From: Marchantia polymorpha subsp. ruderalis | Lineage: Eukaryota > Streptophyta > Marchantiopsida > Marchantiales > Marchantiaceae | Assembly (NCBI GenBank): GCA_037833965.1 | Contig: AP031354.1 | Location: 16,966,001 to 17,030,000, forward strand | Reading direction: 5' to 3' | Length of the DNA stretch: 64,000 bases | Shown: positions 10,340 to 21,955 of the stretch, one piece after another | Layout: each line of letters begins with the position of its first letter | Numbering within the stretch: position 1 is the stretch's first letter | Program-made: the position numbers and the translations under genes | The notes under the pieces: generated by a model | The model's input: only the letters and a program-made list of their open reading frames with translations | What the model was told of the DNA's origin: nothing | Database searches by the model: none

Positions 10340-11088
10340 CCAGGTGTCACTAGGGCTGGAGGCACGACCTCAAAGGGCATGCCCAGGGCGAGTCTCGCTT
10401 GCATTTTTCCATACAGGCATGTCTGCAAGGAAAAATTAAATATCAAACAAATTAATATTTATATCTAAATTTTGTTAAAAATATTATTTCTAAGAATGTT
10501 TTATTTATTTATAAATATATTTCTGAATACTGAGAAGTATATTTCTGAATATGCTAAATGTACATAGTGTAATAAGTGAATGGACCATGCCTTTTGACCT
10601 TGAAACTGAACATGGGCATGACTCAAAATATTTTGCTGTGCTTTCAATTACTCGCTCCAGTACCAGCGGCCTCCTTCGCGAAGGATACTAGGGTCCCCAG
10701 CGAACCTCCACGTCGCCCTCGTCCCCAGGCTGCCAACTGTAGTCGGCGGGGAATGCGGGCTCGGAGTTTCGGGAGGATGACGGGAGGGATCCTTTGATCC
10801 ACACACCAGCGAGCAAAACAAGAGAATTTCTCGAACGCAGTCGACGCCGAGTATCCGTGCCTGGCCTATAGGATTGGAGTCACAGGAAAATATTTTGAGG
10901 CAGGCCATACCCGTATTACACTATATACATTTAGCGTATTCAGAGATGTACTCATACGAAAAATAAAACATTCTTAGAAATAAAATTGTTGAAATATTCT
11001 AGATATACGTATGGAAGAATGCAAACGAAGCATGCACTCGCGCTGGTGCATGCCCTTTGATGCTGTGCCTCCAACCCTACTGGCCTGG
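10340..11088. mobile_element. Foldback-type (long inverted repeat) element, left copy
   Basis: The left part (10340-about 10650) is complementary, with mismatches and small gaps, to the right part (about 10870-11088). The outermost parts are CCAGGTGTCACTAGGGCTGG on the left and its diverged complement CCAACCCTACTGGCCTGG on the right. Inner landmarks such as TTCTAAGAATGTTTTATT and GCTAAATGTAYATAGTGTAAT pair across the element. A unique GC-rich core of about 220 bp separates the arms and contains the palindrome CCTTCGCGAAGG. There is no ORF, so it would be non-autonomous. I could not identify a clean target duplication, so the ends are approximate. Confidence 0.7.
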
Positions 11089-12411
11089 CTTCCTGAGGCG
11101 ATTCTACGACGTGCTTCGATTGGCTGTGGCTCGAGAGATTCGCTGCGTCCGGGAGTCGAATGAGTACTTTTCGAATGTCACGACCAATGCTCACAATATT
11201 CGGCTGCCCCCTTCTTAATTCGACCTGATCTGCGGGATCCTGTACACTTCAATTGACTGTTTCATATTTTCCATCCCCGAGGCGCATTTTTGTTCGATAA
11301 GATTCCGTAACGATATAACGTGTAAACAGTAATACTTCTTTTTGGAAGGGCGAGATCGAGATGGTCATCACCAGCTTGGAGGCAGACGCTGGATTCAATC
11401 ACGGAGCGAAGCATTTGGAGAAATAACGATGGCTGCCTAGCTCGTGGGCAGCAGCTGCGGCGGTGTGGCGTTAGCTTCACGTCGTACATGGTCCTCGAAA
11501 GCAGTTCCCGTTTCAGGCATAGCATCCTGCTCGTTTCGCTCGTTCGCGTTACCCATGGCTCTCCTGCATTATGCATGCCTTCATCACATGAATCTGCACA
11601 GCTGAAGATCTCTCGCTCTAGAGGTTCCGTGCAGGCGAATTCGTCACGGAATGGCGCTTCCAACGCCCTGAGCAGTATTTCAATCGCAGAAACTGACCTG
11701 AAAGAGGCCGTGGAGGTGCCAGTACAGAAGGCAGCGGAGGAAGAAGAGAATCCAGCCGAGGAGCTCACGGAGGCCCCTTCGTGTCCGCTCCCTGATGTCT
11801 CCACGACCAGGACGCATGTTGCTCTGTTGCATCCTCTCGGATTGCTCCCAGAGTCCATACGGCATGCGAACGAATTTCGCAGGCCTTGTGACTCTATTCA
11901 GTGTACAGATAACTCTACCACCTTGCGTCACATGGTGCTCGGAGATGCCCGGCAATGGAAAAAAATCCAGGAACGAGTCATAGTCCAGCAGCTGAATTCA
12001 CTTTATACAGTTGTTTTCAAAGTGGTGCTAACTCATATACAACTCTAGCTGGCCGGGCGCAATCTGCACGAGTCGGAGGACCTGTTTTCATAAACACTAT
12101 GAAGAAGATTGCCACGGTTTAGAATGGTACATGAATCGTATTTTCCATACGTCTGCGGACCATCGTCACAGTTTTGAATTGCCCCATGAGCCGTATTTTC
12201 CCGACCATGTTCGGTATCAGTTCGCTCCCTGGACTATCCTTGTAGTAGAGTAGCCAAAAAGTCAATAACACCCAGTCACAAAAACGATGGATTTGTTCCT
12301 CCGTCTAAATCATTTCCGACGCCTTTGTCTCATTATGGTGATTTCGATTCGAAAAAGGAAGGCGGAATGGAAATTGGGAAGACAGCTTGGCATCAGATAG
12401 TATTTTACTTG
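11089..12411. other. Spacer with diverged module shared with 29.6-30.0 kb and 39.2-39.6 kb
   Basis: The part from about 11890 to 12050 is similar to 29830-29990 and 39430-39590 (landmarks CTGTACCACCTTG-type, ATGGTGCTCGGAGATGC, CATAGTCCAGCAGC). Several frames of 90-200 codons overlap here on both strands, but none is clearly preserved as protein between the copies. I treat this as remnant DNA of an older duplicated module and assign no product. Confidence 0.45.
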
Positions 12412-12550
12412 GGCAGGCCATCTACTAGTAAAAGTTAGTTTAGAAAATTTGAAGAAAACATGGACTCAGGACACATTTCTTCCCTTGGGCAGGCCATATA
12501 CTTTAGAAAATTTGAAGACAACATGGATTCAGGACACATTTCTTCCCTGC
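12412..12550. repeat. Two-unit imperfect tandem repeat
   Basis: Two units share GGGCAGGCCAT, TAGAAAATTTGAAGA and TCAGGACACATTTCTTCCC. The first unit carries a few extra bases after CCATCTACTAG. The same pair is present in the right-hand duplicate at about 62552-62690. This block is absent from the related modules near 30 kb and 39.6 kb, so it belongs to an insertion specific to this branch. Confidence 0.75.
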
Positions 12551-13102
12551 TCCAATTCGGCTGCAGTTGCAATTCCCAGCCAGAAGTTCACAACATAATC
12601 TTCGCCTGAACAATACCTCCTTTAACCTGGAGTGGCTTCCTAGATCTTCTACCGGGAAGGGTTTAAGGATAGCGCAATGCTGCAGTAAGTGGTGGTCGAT
12701 GACCTCCTGCAACATACTGAAGTGGGCAGTGCTGAAGAAGAGATTTACTCCAAGTGCTATAGTGGAGACTTAAAACGTCTCTCGAATAATTTCACACATT
12801 TTCTTGTTTTGACTTTCTGTGAGTCCAGTTGGATCGGATAATTTTGTTAAATTTGCACACTTAAAATGAATGAACCTGAATACAGAAAAAGCATAATGAG
12901 TTCGTGGTGCTTAGATGACAGACTGTTCACCAGTTCAAACCTCACCACATCATCAATCTTGCCACCAGAAACAGGTCTGCTGCCCTTTCTGCTAGTCGTC
13001 ACTGCCTTGCCAGGCACGACGATTAAAAAGAATTGCCTAGAATTCCCTAGCTTCAGTGAGCGAAATGTCTCAAATTGTGTACTAAGGAAGACTTTCCCGT
13101 AC

Positions 13103-13200
13103 CTGATCTCAGCGTGCGCACATGTAAGAATTTGTGGACCTCTTCTACTGCAGACTCTAGATCAATCCTTTTGTAATTAACTCCCATTCGCATAGAGTTT
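13103..13200 (-). pseudogene. Exon remnant of an unrecognised minus-strand gene (LRS-ending exon), left copy
   Basis: Read on the minus strand, this stretch encodes RIDLESAVEEVHKFLH followed by VRTLRS and a donor GTACGG at 13102. Related versions with the donor kept lie at about 30377-30460 (RIDIQAAILEVHKFLH) and 63235-63335. Conservation of both the peptide and the splice site across diverged copies argues for a former exon. The upstream boundary is unclear and there are stops and frame changes just upstream, so the present copy is probably dead. I do not recognise the family. Confidence 0.4.
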
Positions 13201-13411
13201 ACAGCAGACAATTACGCTGCTTTTGAATCACATAATCTGTCACTCCTGACAGCAGTTCAAGAAAAAGCAGATAAATTGTTCTGATTGTTTCACAAATTGT
13301 ACCGAGCACCCAGTTCAGACGAAAATCAGCAGAGACGACAGATTGGGCGCAACAAATCTAGCTAGCTGCAGTCACATATCTAAGAACTCATTCCGATTCT
13401 TACTTCTTTAC

Positions 13412-13573
13412 CTCTTTCTCACAAACTCTGCACCATCCTCAACGTAAAACTGCAATGTCTTTCCAATCACAGGCCAAACAATCTGACCGAAGAGATCTGC
13501 GATGCTTGAATTCATGACGAGTGTTGCGAGTGCCAGGTTAGGAAAGTCAACAACTTGAACACTGGATGTGGTC
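13412..13573 (-). pseudogene. Exon of an unrecognised minus-strand gene, left copy
   Basis: The 162 bp minus-strand stretch is bounded by an acceptor (TTGTAG before 13573) and a donor (GTAAAG after 13412) and is open throughout. It encodes a hydrophobic-rich peptide with VVDFPNLALATLV, IADLFGQIVWPVIGKT and YVEDGAEFVRK. The right-hand copy at 63544-63705 keeps both splice sites and the frame, with a few amino-acid changes. It lies upstream (in minus orientation) of the exon remnant at 13103-13200 and could belong to the same gene, with a degenerate hydrophobic stretch (13200-13320) between. No family is recognised. Confidence 0.45.
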
Positions 13574-14059
13574 CTACAATGCAGATATCCAACATTTAGT
13601 TTGACTTAACGTAGACTAGAAAAGCACCGTTTTCTAAAATGCTAAACTGGCTCATTACAAGTAATCAAGTAATCGGCGTACATCTTTGTTTCGTTTGGGA
13701 TACTCCTCTAGAACACTTTTCTGGGTGGCTGGGTTGCACTTATCATGGAATTATTCACAGCTTGATGCAGAAAATCTTCAATGAAACCTTGGACGTCAAG
13801 CGAGGAATTCAGAGAGATATTCCATGAGTAATTTACTGATGGTTTTTTGGTTGCATCTTTCCATGACGGTTTGGTCTCTTGTCTTCATGGCATGTCCCTC
13901 ACAAGTCTCAGGGAGGAGCCGAGGGAAGCCAAAGCTCGGAATTTCGCATTGGTGCGCAACCGCTTCTTTTGATCGTTCATCAACTTCCCAATGACATGTG
14001 TGTAATCGCGGATCTTGAGAGACAGCTGTAATAGACTTCGTGTCCCTGCTGCAGTTATT

Positions 14060-15692
14060 CCACATTAAAACGTAAAATCAACACAACCCAGCCAAAGCAT
14101 CCGCCAGTTTGAAAATGCTTTGAATAGAAAGTAGCAGAAGTGATGCTTTTACGTGAAAGCGGATAAATCTCCAGACGATGTTCTTCTGCGTGTCGCAGGC
14201 CACTGAGGAAGATTATTACATCTGAGTTTGAAGCGAGGAGGAGGCCAGCGGTCTTCAAAGTGCTTATTTATATTCACCGTGAATGATGAGAATGAGAGGG
14301 ATTGCCAGTAGGAACCAAGATCCTGAGAAGAATCCACTCGTGTGGATCGGCTTTGAATCGACATGGGCTATGGACAACTTACGACAAAGCGACCATCATA
14401 ATACTTTGTCTGAAGTGTAGATCAGTCACATCGAATACTCAGACTCTAGAGAAATTCTTTTCCAGTCACTCTGTAATCAACACCATCCTTCTAAGACTGA
14501 TCCGTTGCGTGCATCGATGAGAAAGAAGCTACCACTCCAACCTCCTAACTGAGCAGGTTGTCCAGCCGGTGTTCGTATGAATGGCCGGCCGTGAGCCGGT
14601 GGAGGTTGCTTTAGTGGAAATTCTTACTTAAACTAATATGCTGGCATGTAGATGATTCTTGCTGCATGTTCAAGGAGTCATCGATGCAGACTCCTCGAAT
14701 ACCTTCAAGTAGAAAGATAAATATGGGAAGCATCGAGACAAGGGAAGAGACATTCGGAACAAAATACAAAATATCACATCAAAACAATACCATTGGTACT
14801 TCATTTCTGGATTAGCAGATGCAAGCTTTATTATCATCACGTCTGCAGTCAATAGTAGATGACCTGCATTAAAAACTGCTGATCCAGTCTCAGGGATGCC
14901 ATTGAGTGTATGTACACTATTCTCTTCGTCAAGATAGAAAGAATTTCTCTCATCAAAGCGAAACAACAGCAGAATTTATGTCACTTTTGAGAGTCATGGT
15001 TTCTTAAGTTTCCACTCCGTCCAGCATGTGATACCTGAAGGCTCCATATGTTGATATTTTAAGCTCCACTTCGCCCCTGCATTTCGGAGCGAGTATGGAT
15101 TTCACTAGTGAGTATTAACATTTATCTTAGAATGGCAACTACAGTAATTCCGCACCTGCAGAGCAATAAATTTGCATATCACATCCGTTCAGAGATAAGG
15201 GTGATGGAAGGTTGTGATGTCATCAGTACCTTATTGGCAGCAATGAAGTAATCATCTTTCTGCGTAACATGTCTTGCGTACTTCTCATGGTGGCAAAATC
15301 AAGATTTGATGAAAATATTCATCGGTACATCTGATGGACCTCTGTGTCAACCTTTCACAGAAGGTTTCTAGATCTGATAACACGGCATCAATGTAGGAAG
15401 TGTGCTTAGCAGTAGTAATGCTTACAATTAGTTTCTCATCCATTCTTAGATTGAAGGAGCTCATCATCCATCATCCAACAAGGCTTTCTTAAAAGTTTTT
15501 CCTCAGAGTGAAATTTTATAGTTTAGCCAAAATCTGAACTTCTTCAGAAACATGTATGTGCGATTGACATGATTGCATAGATTATACAAGACTTGTACAA
15601 GTGAAAACTCTGAAGGAAGATTTTGCAGAGGATCATATTGCATGAGTGTCTTAACATATGCTTGTCATTTGCATCATGACATTCTAACCTCT
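14060..15692. other. Spacer 3' of ROCO copy 1, no gene seen
   Basis: This is AT-rich DNA without a convincing reading frame on either strand. The 99-codon minus-strand frame at 14670-14966 has no recognisable motif and no second copy for comparison. This stretch is unique within the window. Confidence 0.5.
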
Positions 15693-18600
15693 TCAATTTC
15701 CCGACAAAATCCCAGTTCTAATACCTTCTTTCATGCACTCCTCGCACACCCATGCATGCCCACCTGATTCTACTCCCTCGTATTTCACCTGATACAACTT
15801 GAAGATTTTCGCATAGTTAATATCCCCAAGAAGTTTCTGAATCCTCAACCATGCTTGTGTCAGCTCCTTGCTTTCCCCAGCTTTTACAACTGCACTACGA
15901 TCACCATCGCTAATGCCATCTAGTTTAACAATATCAGATTTTAAATCTGCCCAGTCCGGAATCGCTTGGCCCAACCCAAACTTCATACTCAGTCCAGCCT
16001 TTGCAGTATAATACAAGACTTTGTATGAAATTTCAATGGTTTTGCTAATCCACTCACGATTATCCAGATCCACGCGTATCTTCAAACCTTCTTGATCTTT
16101 GACCATGTGAATTTCAGTCACCGACTCACACATCAAGTGTAATCTAACGGTTCTCCCGGCATGCAAATGTGCACTTATCCTATACAAAATGTTAACATCT
16201 AACCTAATGTAATGTCGCTTGGGGGTTCTGGTCTGCTGAAACGATTGAGTATACCCGATAATCCTATCTACTTTAGACACAAAATCACTCATAGTTGACT
16301 GCAGTTGTTGCTGCAGAGAGAGTATCTCTTCCATCTTCGTCTGCAATCCCTGCAGACCTAATCTTATCCTTTCATCAACACCATCAACCTTTCTTTCAAT
16401 CCTTCCCAAAGCATGTCGGATTTCATCCAAAGCATGTCGGATTTCACAAAATTCACTTGTGCTCGCCCCACTGGATGAACGTCGATTGGAGTCTTTCATA
16501 GTAACCATTTTCTCATTTTCAGGGTAAAAGTGAATCAAATCTTTGTTCACTTCGTTTACACCTTGCTGCAATGATCTCAATTGTTGGCTGTGGTCTCGAT
16601 GAAATGACTCCAATGGTTGCATTTGCTTCTGAATGGTCTCATTCACAATCTCTTCCACATCGCTCTCCCACAGCAACTCCCTCGCTCTTTCTTGTATAAC
16701 CTCTGTTATGTGCCCTCGAATCGGGGGCCAAGGGTGCTCATAGTTGAACAACTCTTCCTCCTTCACCAAGTGAAACCTATTCGACGGATTATACTCAAGT
16801 TTGTCATTGATGTCACGAATGAAGTCCGATTTGAGCTCCTCGATCAGAATGGCTCCTCTGAGATGAATCGGAATCAGCATCTCCACGCAACGTGTTTGGA
16901 TCACACCAAGCACTAACGCCACCCCGGGACAACCTTTCGATGATGCGCAAAATGATATCAACTCCTGGACGATATGCTTCATCACGTATTTAATCGCCGC
17001 CTCCCTTGATTTATGATCCGAGCATAACATCAAAACATCCAAGTAATTGCGGGACGTTTCTTGCTCCAGATATATCTCGTGCCCATCTAGGTAAAGTTTC
17101 ATATAATGACGAGAGCAGATCACAGTCTCCTTGGAAATATGCATCTCGCATATCAACTTGCGTCTCATGAACATCTACAATGATACAGAATTTGGTAAAT
17201 GTTAAGCTGCGCATGCCAAAAATTAAATTCTACTAATGAAAAGAGAACACTCCATTCATCAAACACAAGTTACAATTAGAACTCAACGCATTCAATTTTC
17301 TAACACTATCTTTAAAATCACCTCAAAGCGTGGAAAAAAAGCAGCGGTCAGTGACATTGTTTTTCCATCTTGGCATTGAATCCGGATGCCGACAAACTTT
17401 GAAGTCTCAACCCTACGTTTCCAAGCCTTCGGCTTCACGTGCGCCAATTCTTGAGGCTTCTGTACTTCAATGCTTGCATGCTCAGGTATGAAGGAGGGAA
17501 TGAAATAAAACTGAGAAGTATCTTCCACCTTGAAACACAAATCTAAATGGATAAGGATGTTCTCAATCACATCTCTGTCCACACCTTTCTGTCCATGCGG
17601 TAGCTTTCCCAGAAACTCCTCTATCAATCCAACAAAGACACTCTCGCTCACAAATCCGTCCTTGCTGGAGTATGAGGAATGCGACTTACTTTCGTGCTCT
17701 TGAGCATGAAATTTTTGACCTAGAGCTACTAGCTCACCCAATAGTGTATTAGTGAGCCAGTTTGGATCTACAATGATGTAACTAAGGGTTGGAATATAAA
17801 CTATGGACCCAACGTCATTCAAATAAGAAACTATCGAATTTAGTATCCTTGAATGATCATTGGCAAAAGCTGAAGAGGATGAAATGAACTCTTTCAAGAT
17901 GGGATCACAAAATTCAATAAAATTTTGACGTAACCAAATAGGGCAACTTCTGTTCTTCTTGATTTTTTTAACCAAGCGGAAAGAGATTTGGGAACACAAT
18001 TGGGGAACCCGTGGGGATTTTTCACTCAACAACTTGTCAAAAATCTCAAAAATATAATCTTTGAGATCTATAACTTGCTTCTTTTTTCTCGCATCCACAT
18101 GAAAACACTCTTGAATTGGATGAAGATCCACAAATTTTGCAAATCTTTGATTGACATCTTTCACTATTGAGTGAGCCCAAGTCAAAGAGCTTGATTTGAT
18201 TTTGTCCTTGTGTGAAATCACAACAAGAACTTGCGGACGATTATGTCCAGTGACCCTAGAGCTGGATGTGATAAAACTCATCCATTCCTCCAACTCCGTC
18301 TGAAAACAAGAGTCTTTTTTCTTAGAAAATGAGTTCTCACAAAAAGAGCTATACACAAATAAAAAAACACAAAAATTGTTGGATTGAGGAAAGAGCACAG
18401 TTTGAAGGGTACGAAAAATCTCTTGCCCCGCAAGATCCCAGATTGAAATTTGCCTTTTGTCATTGTTTTGCAAATACTCCACTTCGATACCTTTAGTTCT
18501 AAACAACTCCTTCCATTTGTTCCCAAGCCAACTATTGCCTTCAACTATCCTCATCAAGGTTTGACGCAATTGTGTCTTGCCTGCAAATTGAGTACAAATA

Positions 18601-20237
18601 ACCACAACAAATATAACTTGAGATATTTCTACAGATTACTTGATACTATTATTTCAAATGGATAAAAAGTATTGGTAAAAAATTTGAATATCAAATCAAA
18701 ATTTGAAATGATTGAATAGATATTATTTATAATCTCAATTAATCAGGATGGTAAAATAATTGTTCTTCAATTCTTTGAAACTTTTTGAACTATTCCAAAT
18801 ATGTGTAGAGAGAAAAATGAACTTTTTTTACTATAGGATAAATTTTTGGGAAGTAAAACCTTAGATTGCTAGTTCAAAAAGCTGAGAGGTTCCAAAGCAC
18901 GTTACCTGCTAGAGGAGAGCCGCATAGAAAGAGTCGACCGGCTTTTGCATCTCCAAATGCTAATCCGGCTTCTCTAAATACGGACATGTAGGCGGCCCGC
19001 TTCTCGTTCTGCTTGAGTGCCTCTTGAATCAGCGCCGCCTTTCCGTCTGTAGCCCATGAGGTTTCTGAGACATTTATTTCCTGGAGACTCAAGTTCTGTT
19101 GGAGTAGCCCCATCATGTCCCTAAACGTCTCTTCGTCCAGCCAGGTCTCACTCAAATCCAAGTGAGTGAGACTTGTGTTCCCTCGCAGGCACAAAAGCAG
19201 GTCCTTCCATACTCCCTTCCAAACATCTTCGCTTAGAGCACTTAATCGGAGTCTCTTCAGGACGCAAGTTTCTCCAGTTCTTCCATTCATCGACAGCATA
19301 CCTGAAGTGGGTGGAGCTCCACTTCCTTCAATGATGGGTTGGAAATAAGAAGTTCCCTTAAACAGTCTCCGAGTCCATCCATATCCTTTAGCCGAAGACG
19401 TTCAATGGATCGGTTGCGATCGTCTCCGGCCAATGCTTTCAGCAACAAGGGCCCTGCCAACTTCCCCGCGCAGTCTAAGGTAAATTCTTTCAAAGCCAAG
19501 CTCTGGATCAAAGCCTGGGACAGGATTCCAACGGTCTCGTCCTCCATGTACTCCCAACAGCCGCCTAAACGTACGCCTAAACGCAACGTTTCTAATAGAG
19601 GAGCACTATTGATCATGTCAGCCACATACTTCACCCCACTCGAGTCCTCCCACGCTACCAATAAATCTAAAGACTTGAGTTTAGAATCGGAACGTCCTCG
19701 CAGACCTGAGGCGAGATTCGAGAGACATCTGGCACTCAATTCGTCACGCACTTGTAACTCTGTTACGCTAGAGGAATTCAGAATTCTCCCCAGCTGGAAA
19801 CACAAGCTCTCCTCATCCGCAAATCTACCCAGGTATGTCCCATGAACGATTATCTTTTCTAGAACGGTGCTCGACCTGAAACCTCTGAGAACTACCTCCC
19901 ACTCGCTTGGCGTCAACCTCGATATTTTTCCCCCACAAATATTGCCCACGTCCAGAATCTCAAAGGTGTTGCAGCTGCCGATTGCCTCCAGCACTCGACG
20001 ACGCACTTGGCTTCGCCACCCTATGACTGTCGAGGGTGCTTCACTCCGCGGAAAGAACTCCCAAAATACTAGCTTGGTTAAATCGGGAAGCTCCGTTATA
20101 GGCTCGCCTTGTCCTTCCAGACGCTATACAAGGTCCTGGATGGCGGAGGGAAGCTCCGGTTCCTCGTGTGCGGAGTCCATTTCCCGTGTCGCCAGTTCAG
20201 CAGCGTGACTGAAGATGGACGCACCTGCACCTTCCTT
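15693..20237 (-). pseudogene. LRR-Roc-COR (ROCO) protein gene, copy 1, disabled at its 5' end
   Basis: ROCO proteins are multidomain GTPases; the classic plant member is TORNADO1. There are three exons: 20237-18906 (LRR), 18580-17322 (Roc-COR) and 17174-15693 (C-terminal), with introns of 325 and 147 bp. Motifs: P-loop GSPLAGKT split by intron 1, switch DLAGQE, G4-like HKDK, then a COR-like SYLNDVGSIVYIP..IVDPNWL segment. The last exon (493 codons) holds a coiled coil with an internal repeat EIRHALDEIRHAL and a terminal HAWVCEEC. Lesions relative to copy 2: ATG to AAG at 20235-20237, Gln38 CAG to TAG at 20124-20126, and a 306 bp deletion with TG filler near 19307 that shifts the frame. Exons 2 and 3 remain open. 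A truncated product from an internal start cannot be excluded. Confidence 0.85.
16411..16450. repeat. Small in-frame tandem repeat in the ROCO C-terminal exon
   Basis: Two copies of an AAGCATGTCGGATTTCA unit lie head to tail in the last exon of ROCO copy 1 and give the repeated EIRHAL peptide on the minus strand. The region is missing from ROCO copy 2, whose last exon is cut off earlier. Confidence 0.7.
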
Positions 20238-20455
20238 TCTCTCCTCCTCTCTCAGAGATTAAGAAACGTTTGCTGCTTGGCATGCGCGCGCCAAATGTCA
20301 CCTGGGCTTCAGGAGCCCCTCCTCAATCCGAAGGATCGGCTCACCCGAAAAAAATTAACTTCCCGTCGCAGTGTCAAAACTTGTGCCCGCTGGGCATGAC
20401 ACTTCTTGCGACCTGCATGAAGAGAAAATTAAGATTAATCTTACCTCTGCAAGGA

Positions 20456-20460
20456 TTCGG
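20456..20460. repeat. Left target-site duplication TTCGG of element copy 2
   Basis: TTCGG here and at 25848-25852 flank the element; a single TTCGG occupies the empty paralogous site at about 35454-35458. Confidence 0.9.
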
Positions 20461-21955
20461 TGTGGTACCCCACTTTTGGCAATTTTGAGGAAATTAAAAC
20501 ATTTTTGGAAAACTGTACCCTGGCAGCATTGTAAATAGCCTTCGGTACATCAAAACAGAGTGAATCCGGAAGCTCGCGGGGATTCTCGAGGGATCTTGTA
20601 GAATCTGGGATTTGGGGTGCAGCAGTAAGGACAGGCACCGTCCTCCCTGCGAGCTTTGCAGTTAGGATCTCTACGGCGCAAGGCGCAAAACCCGCCTTCG
20701 GAGGTTGCGTCCGCGGCTGTAGGGAAACCCTCCATAATTAGGTCAACCCTCGGGCGCCTTGACCAAGTTAGGATTCCGTTGGAAAGAGCTCGACGCACTG
20801 ATTCCAACGAGCCCAAGAACGCTTGGAACGGATGAGGACTTAGGGAGTTATCGCTATTGGAAGAAACGGAGGCGGTCGCCTACGGCGGAAGGAGTTCGCC
20901 ACCGGCGCGAATTCCGCCTACGCGGAAGGGGGAATCAAGTTTTGTCCTATGCGCGGACGAAGGCCTTCGCCTGTGCACAGGCGAAGTAGGGTTAGGGAAG
21001 GCGCAAGTCCGCCTACGCACAGACGTTCGCCTGTGCACAGGCACTCCGGCGTCGGCGGAAAATCCGCCTTGGGCCCTAGAAATGCGCCTTGTGAGGTAGA
21101 AAGTGTACGGCGCCTTCCGCGCCAGCGCAGCGCCGCGTACGTCGGAAGAGCCGCCAGAGTAATCCAATCGGTACGGACCATGTGGACGGCACGGGTGGAT
21201 GCGCTCTTGGACGGACGGAGTTGCGGCGGCGGAAGCGCCGACGGAGAGACAAGGAACGGACAGACTGGACGGAGCCGGCTGACCACGGTCAACGCCTTCC
21301 GCGCCAGCGCAGCGCCGCGGACGGAATTCGCCTGCGCACAGGCGAACGCCTGTGCACAGGAGGATGAAGTTCCGCACCGGCGGAGGATCCGCCGAGGCTC
21401 CTGCCTGCGCACAGGCAGGAGTTGAATTTTTGTCCGACATGCGGACACACGCGTCAAGGCAGAAGGAGATTGGCCGAGGGGCGGTACGAACAAGTGTACC
21501 GCGCAAGGCGGAAAACTCGCCTTCGGCGCTACGACCCAATGTCCACAGGGTGACACGCTCGCCGAGTTCAAATCCGCCAATTCGAGCGTGAGAGTTTAAT
21601 CGACGACGGCGGAGCGTGAAGCCGCGCGTGAGAGCGAAGACCGTTCCAGCGTACAGCCGGCGCGGCCATCAAGTGAGACGTTCTTCACGACCAAGAGCCG
21701 ACCATGACCTTCGACCGGGCGGCGGAGAACGTCCCATTCTTGAATTCGCGATTCCAATCTCTTGTGCGCGCTGCGCGCATCCATCTGCTGGCTGCGGAAC
21801 ACTCTCGACGTCGTCGCACAGGAGATTTCTTGTTGATTGAGGGAGAAGTGAGTGCGCGTGATTTGGAATTGAGAGCGATTAGAGTTTGCCGAGAGAGGAA
21901 GAAACGCGGGCAGTGCGGAAGTAGAATGAGCGGGCGAGCGAACCCCAGGAACGCA

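Larger units (their letters stand above)
6326..13868. repeat. Segmental duplication, left copy (pairs with 56883-64000)
   Basis: From CTATG at 6326 this stretch is nearly identical to 56883 onward, through the helicase 3' exons and about 5 kb of downstream spacer, to the window edge. The offset is 50557, then 50013 after a deletion in the right copy, then about 50132 after small insertions further right. The left limit is set by the element insertion, not by the duplication itself, so the true duplication may extend beyond both window edges. Several stretches (for example 8115-9180 against 58128-59193) differ at only a few bases, so the event is recent. Confidence 0.92.

Noticed and set aside
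20461..21500. A 5' LTR matching the element's 3' end
   Set aside because: I compared the first kilobase with the last kilobase; they are unrelated beyond the short inverted terminus, so no paired LTRs exist.
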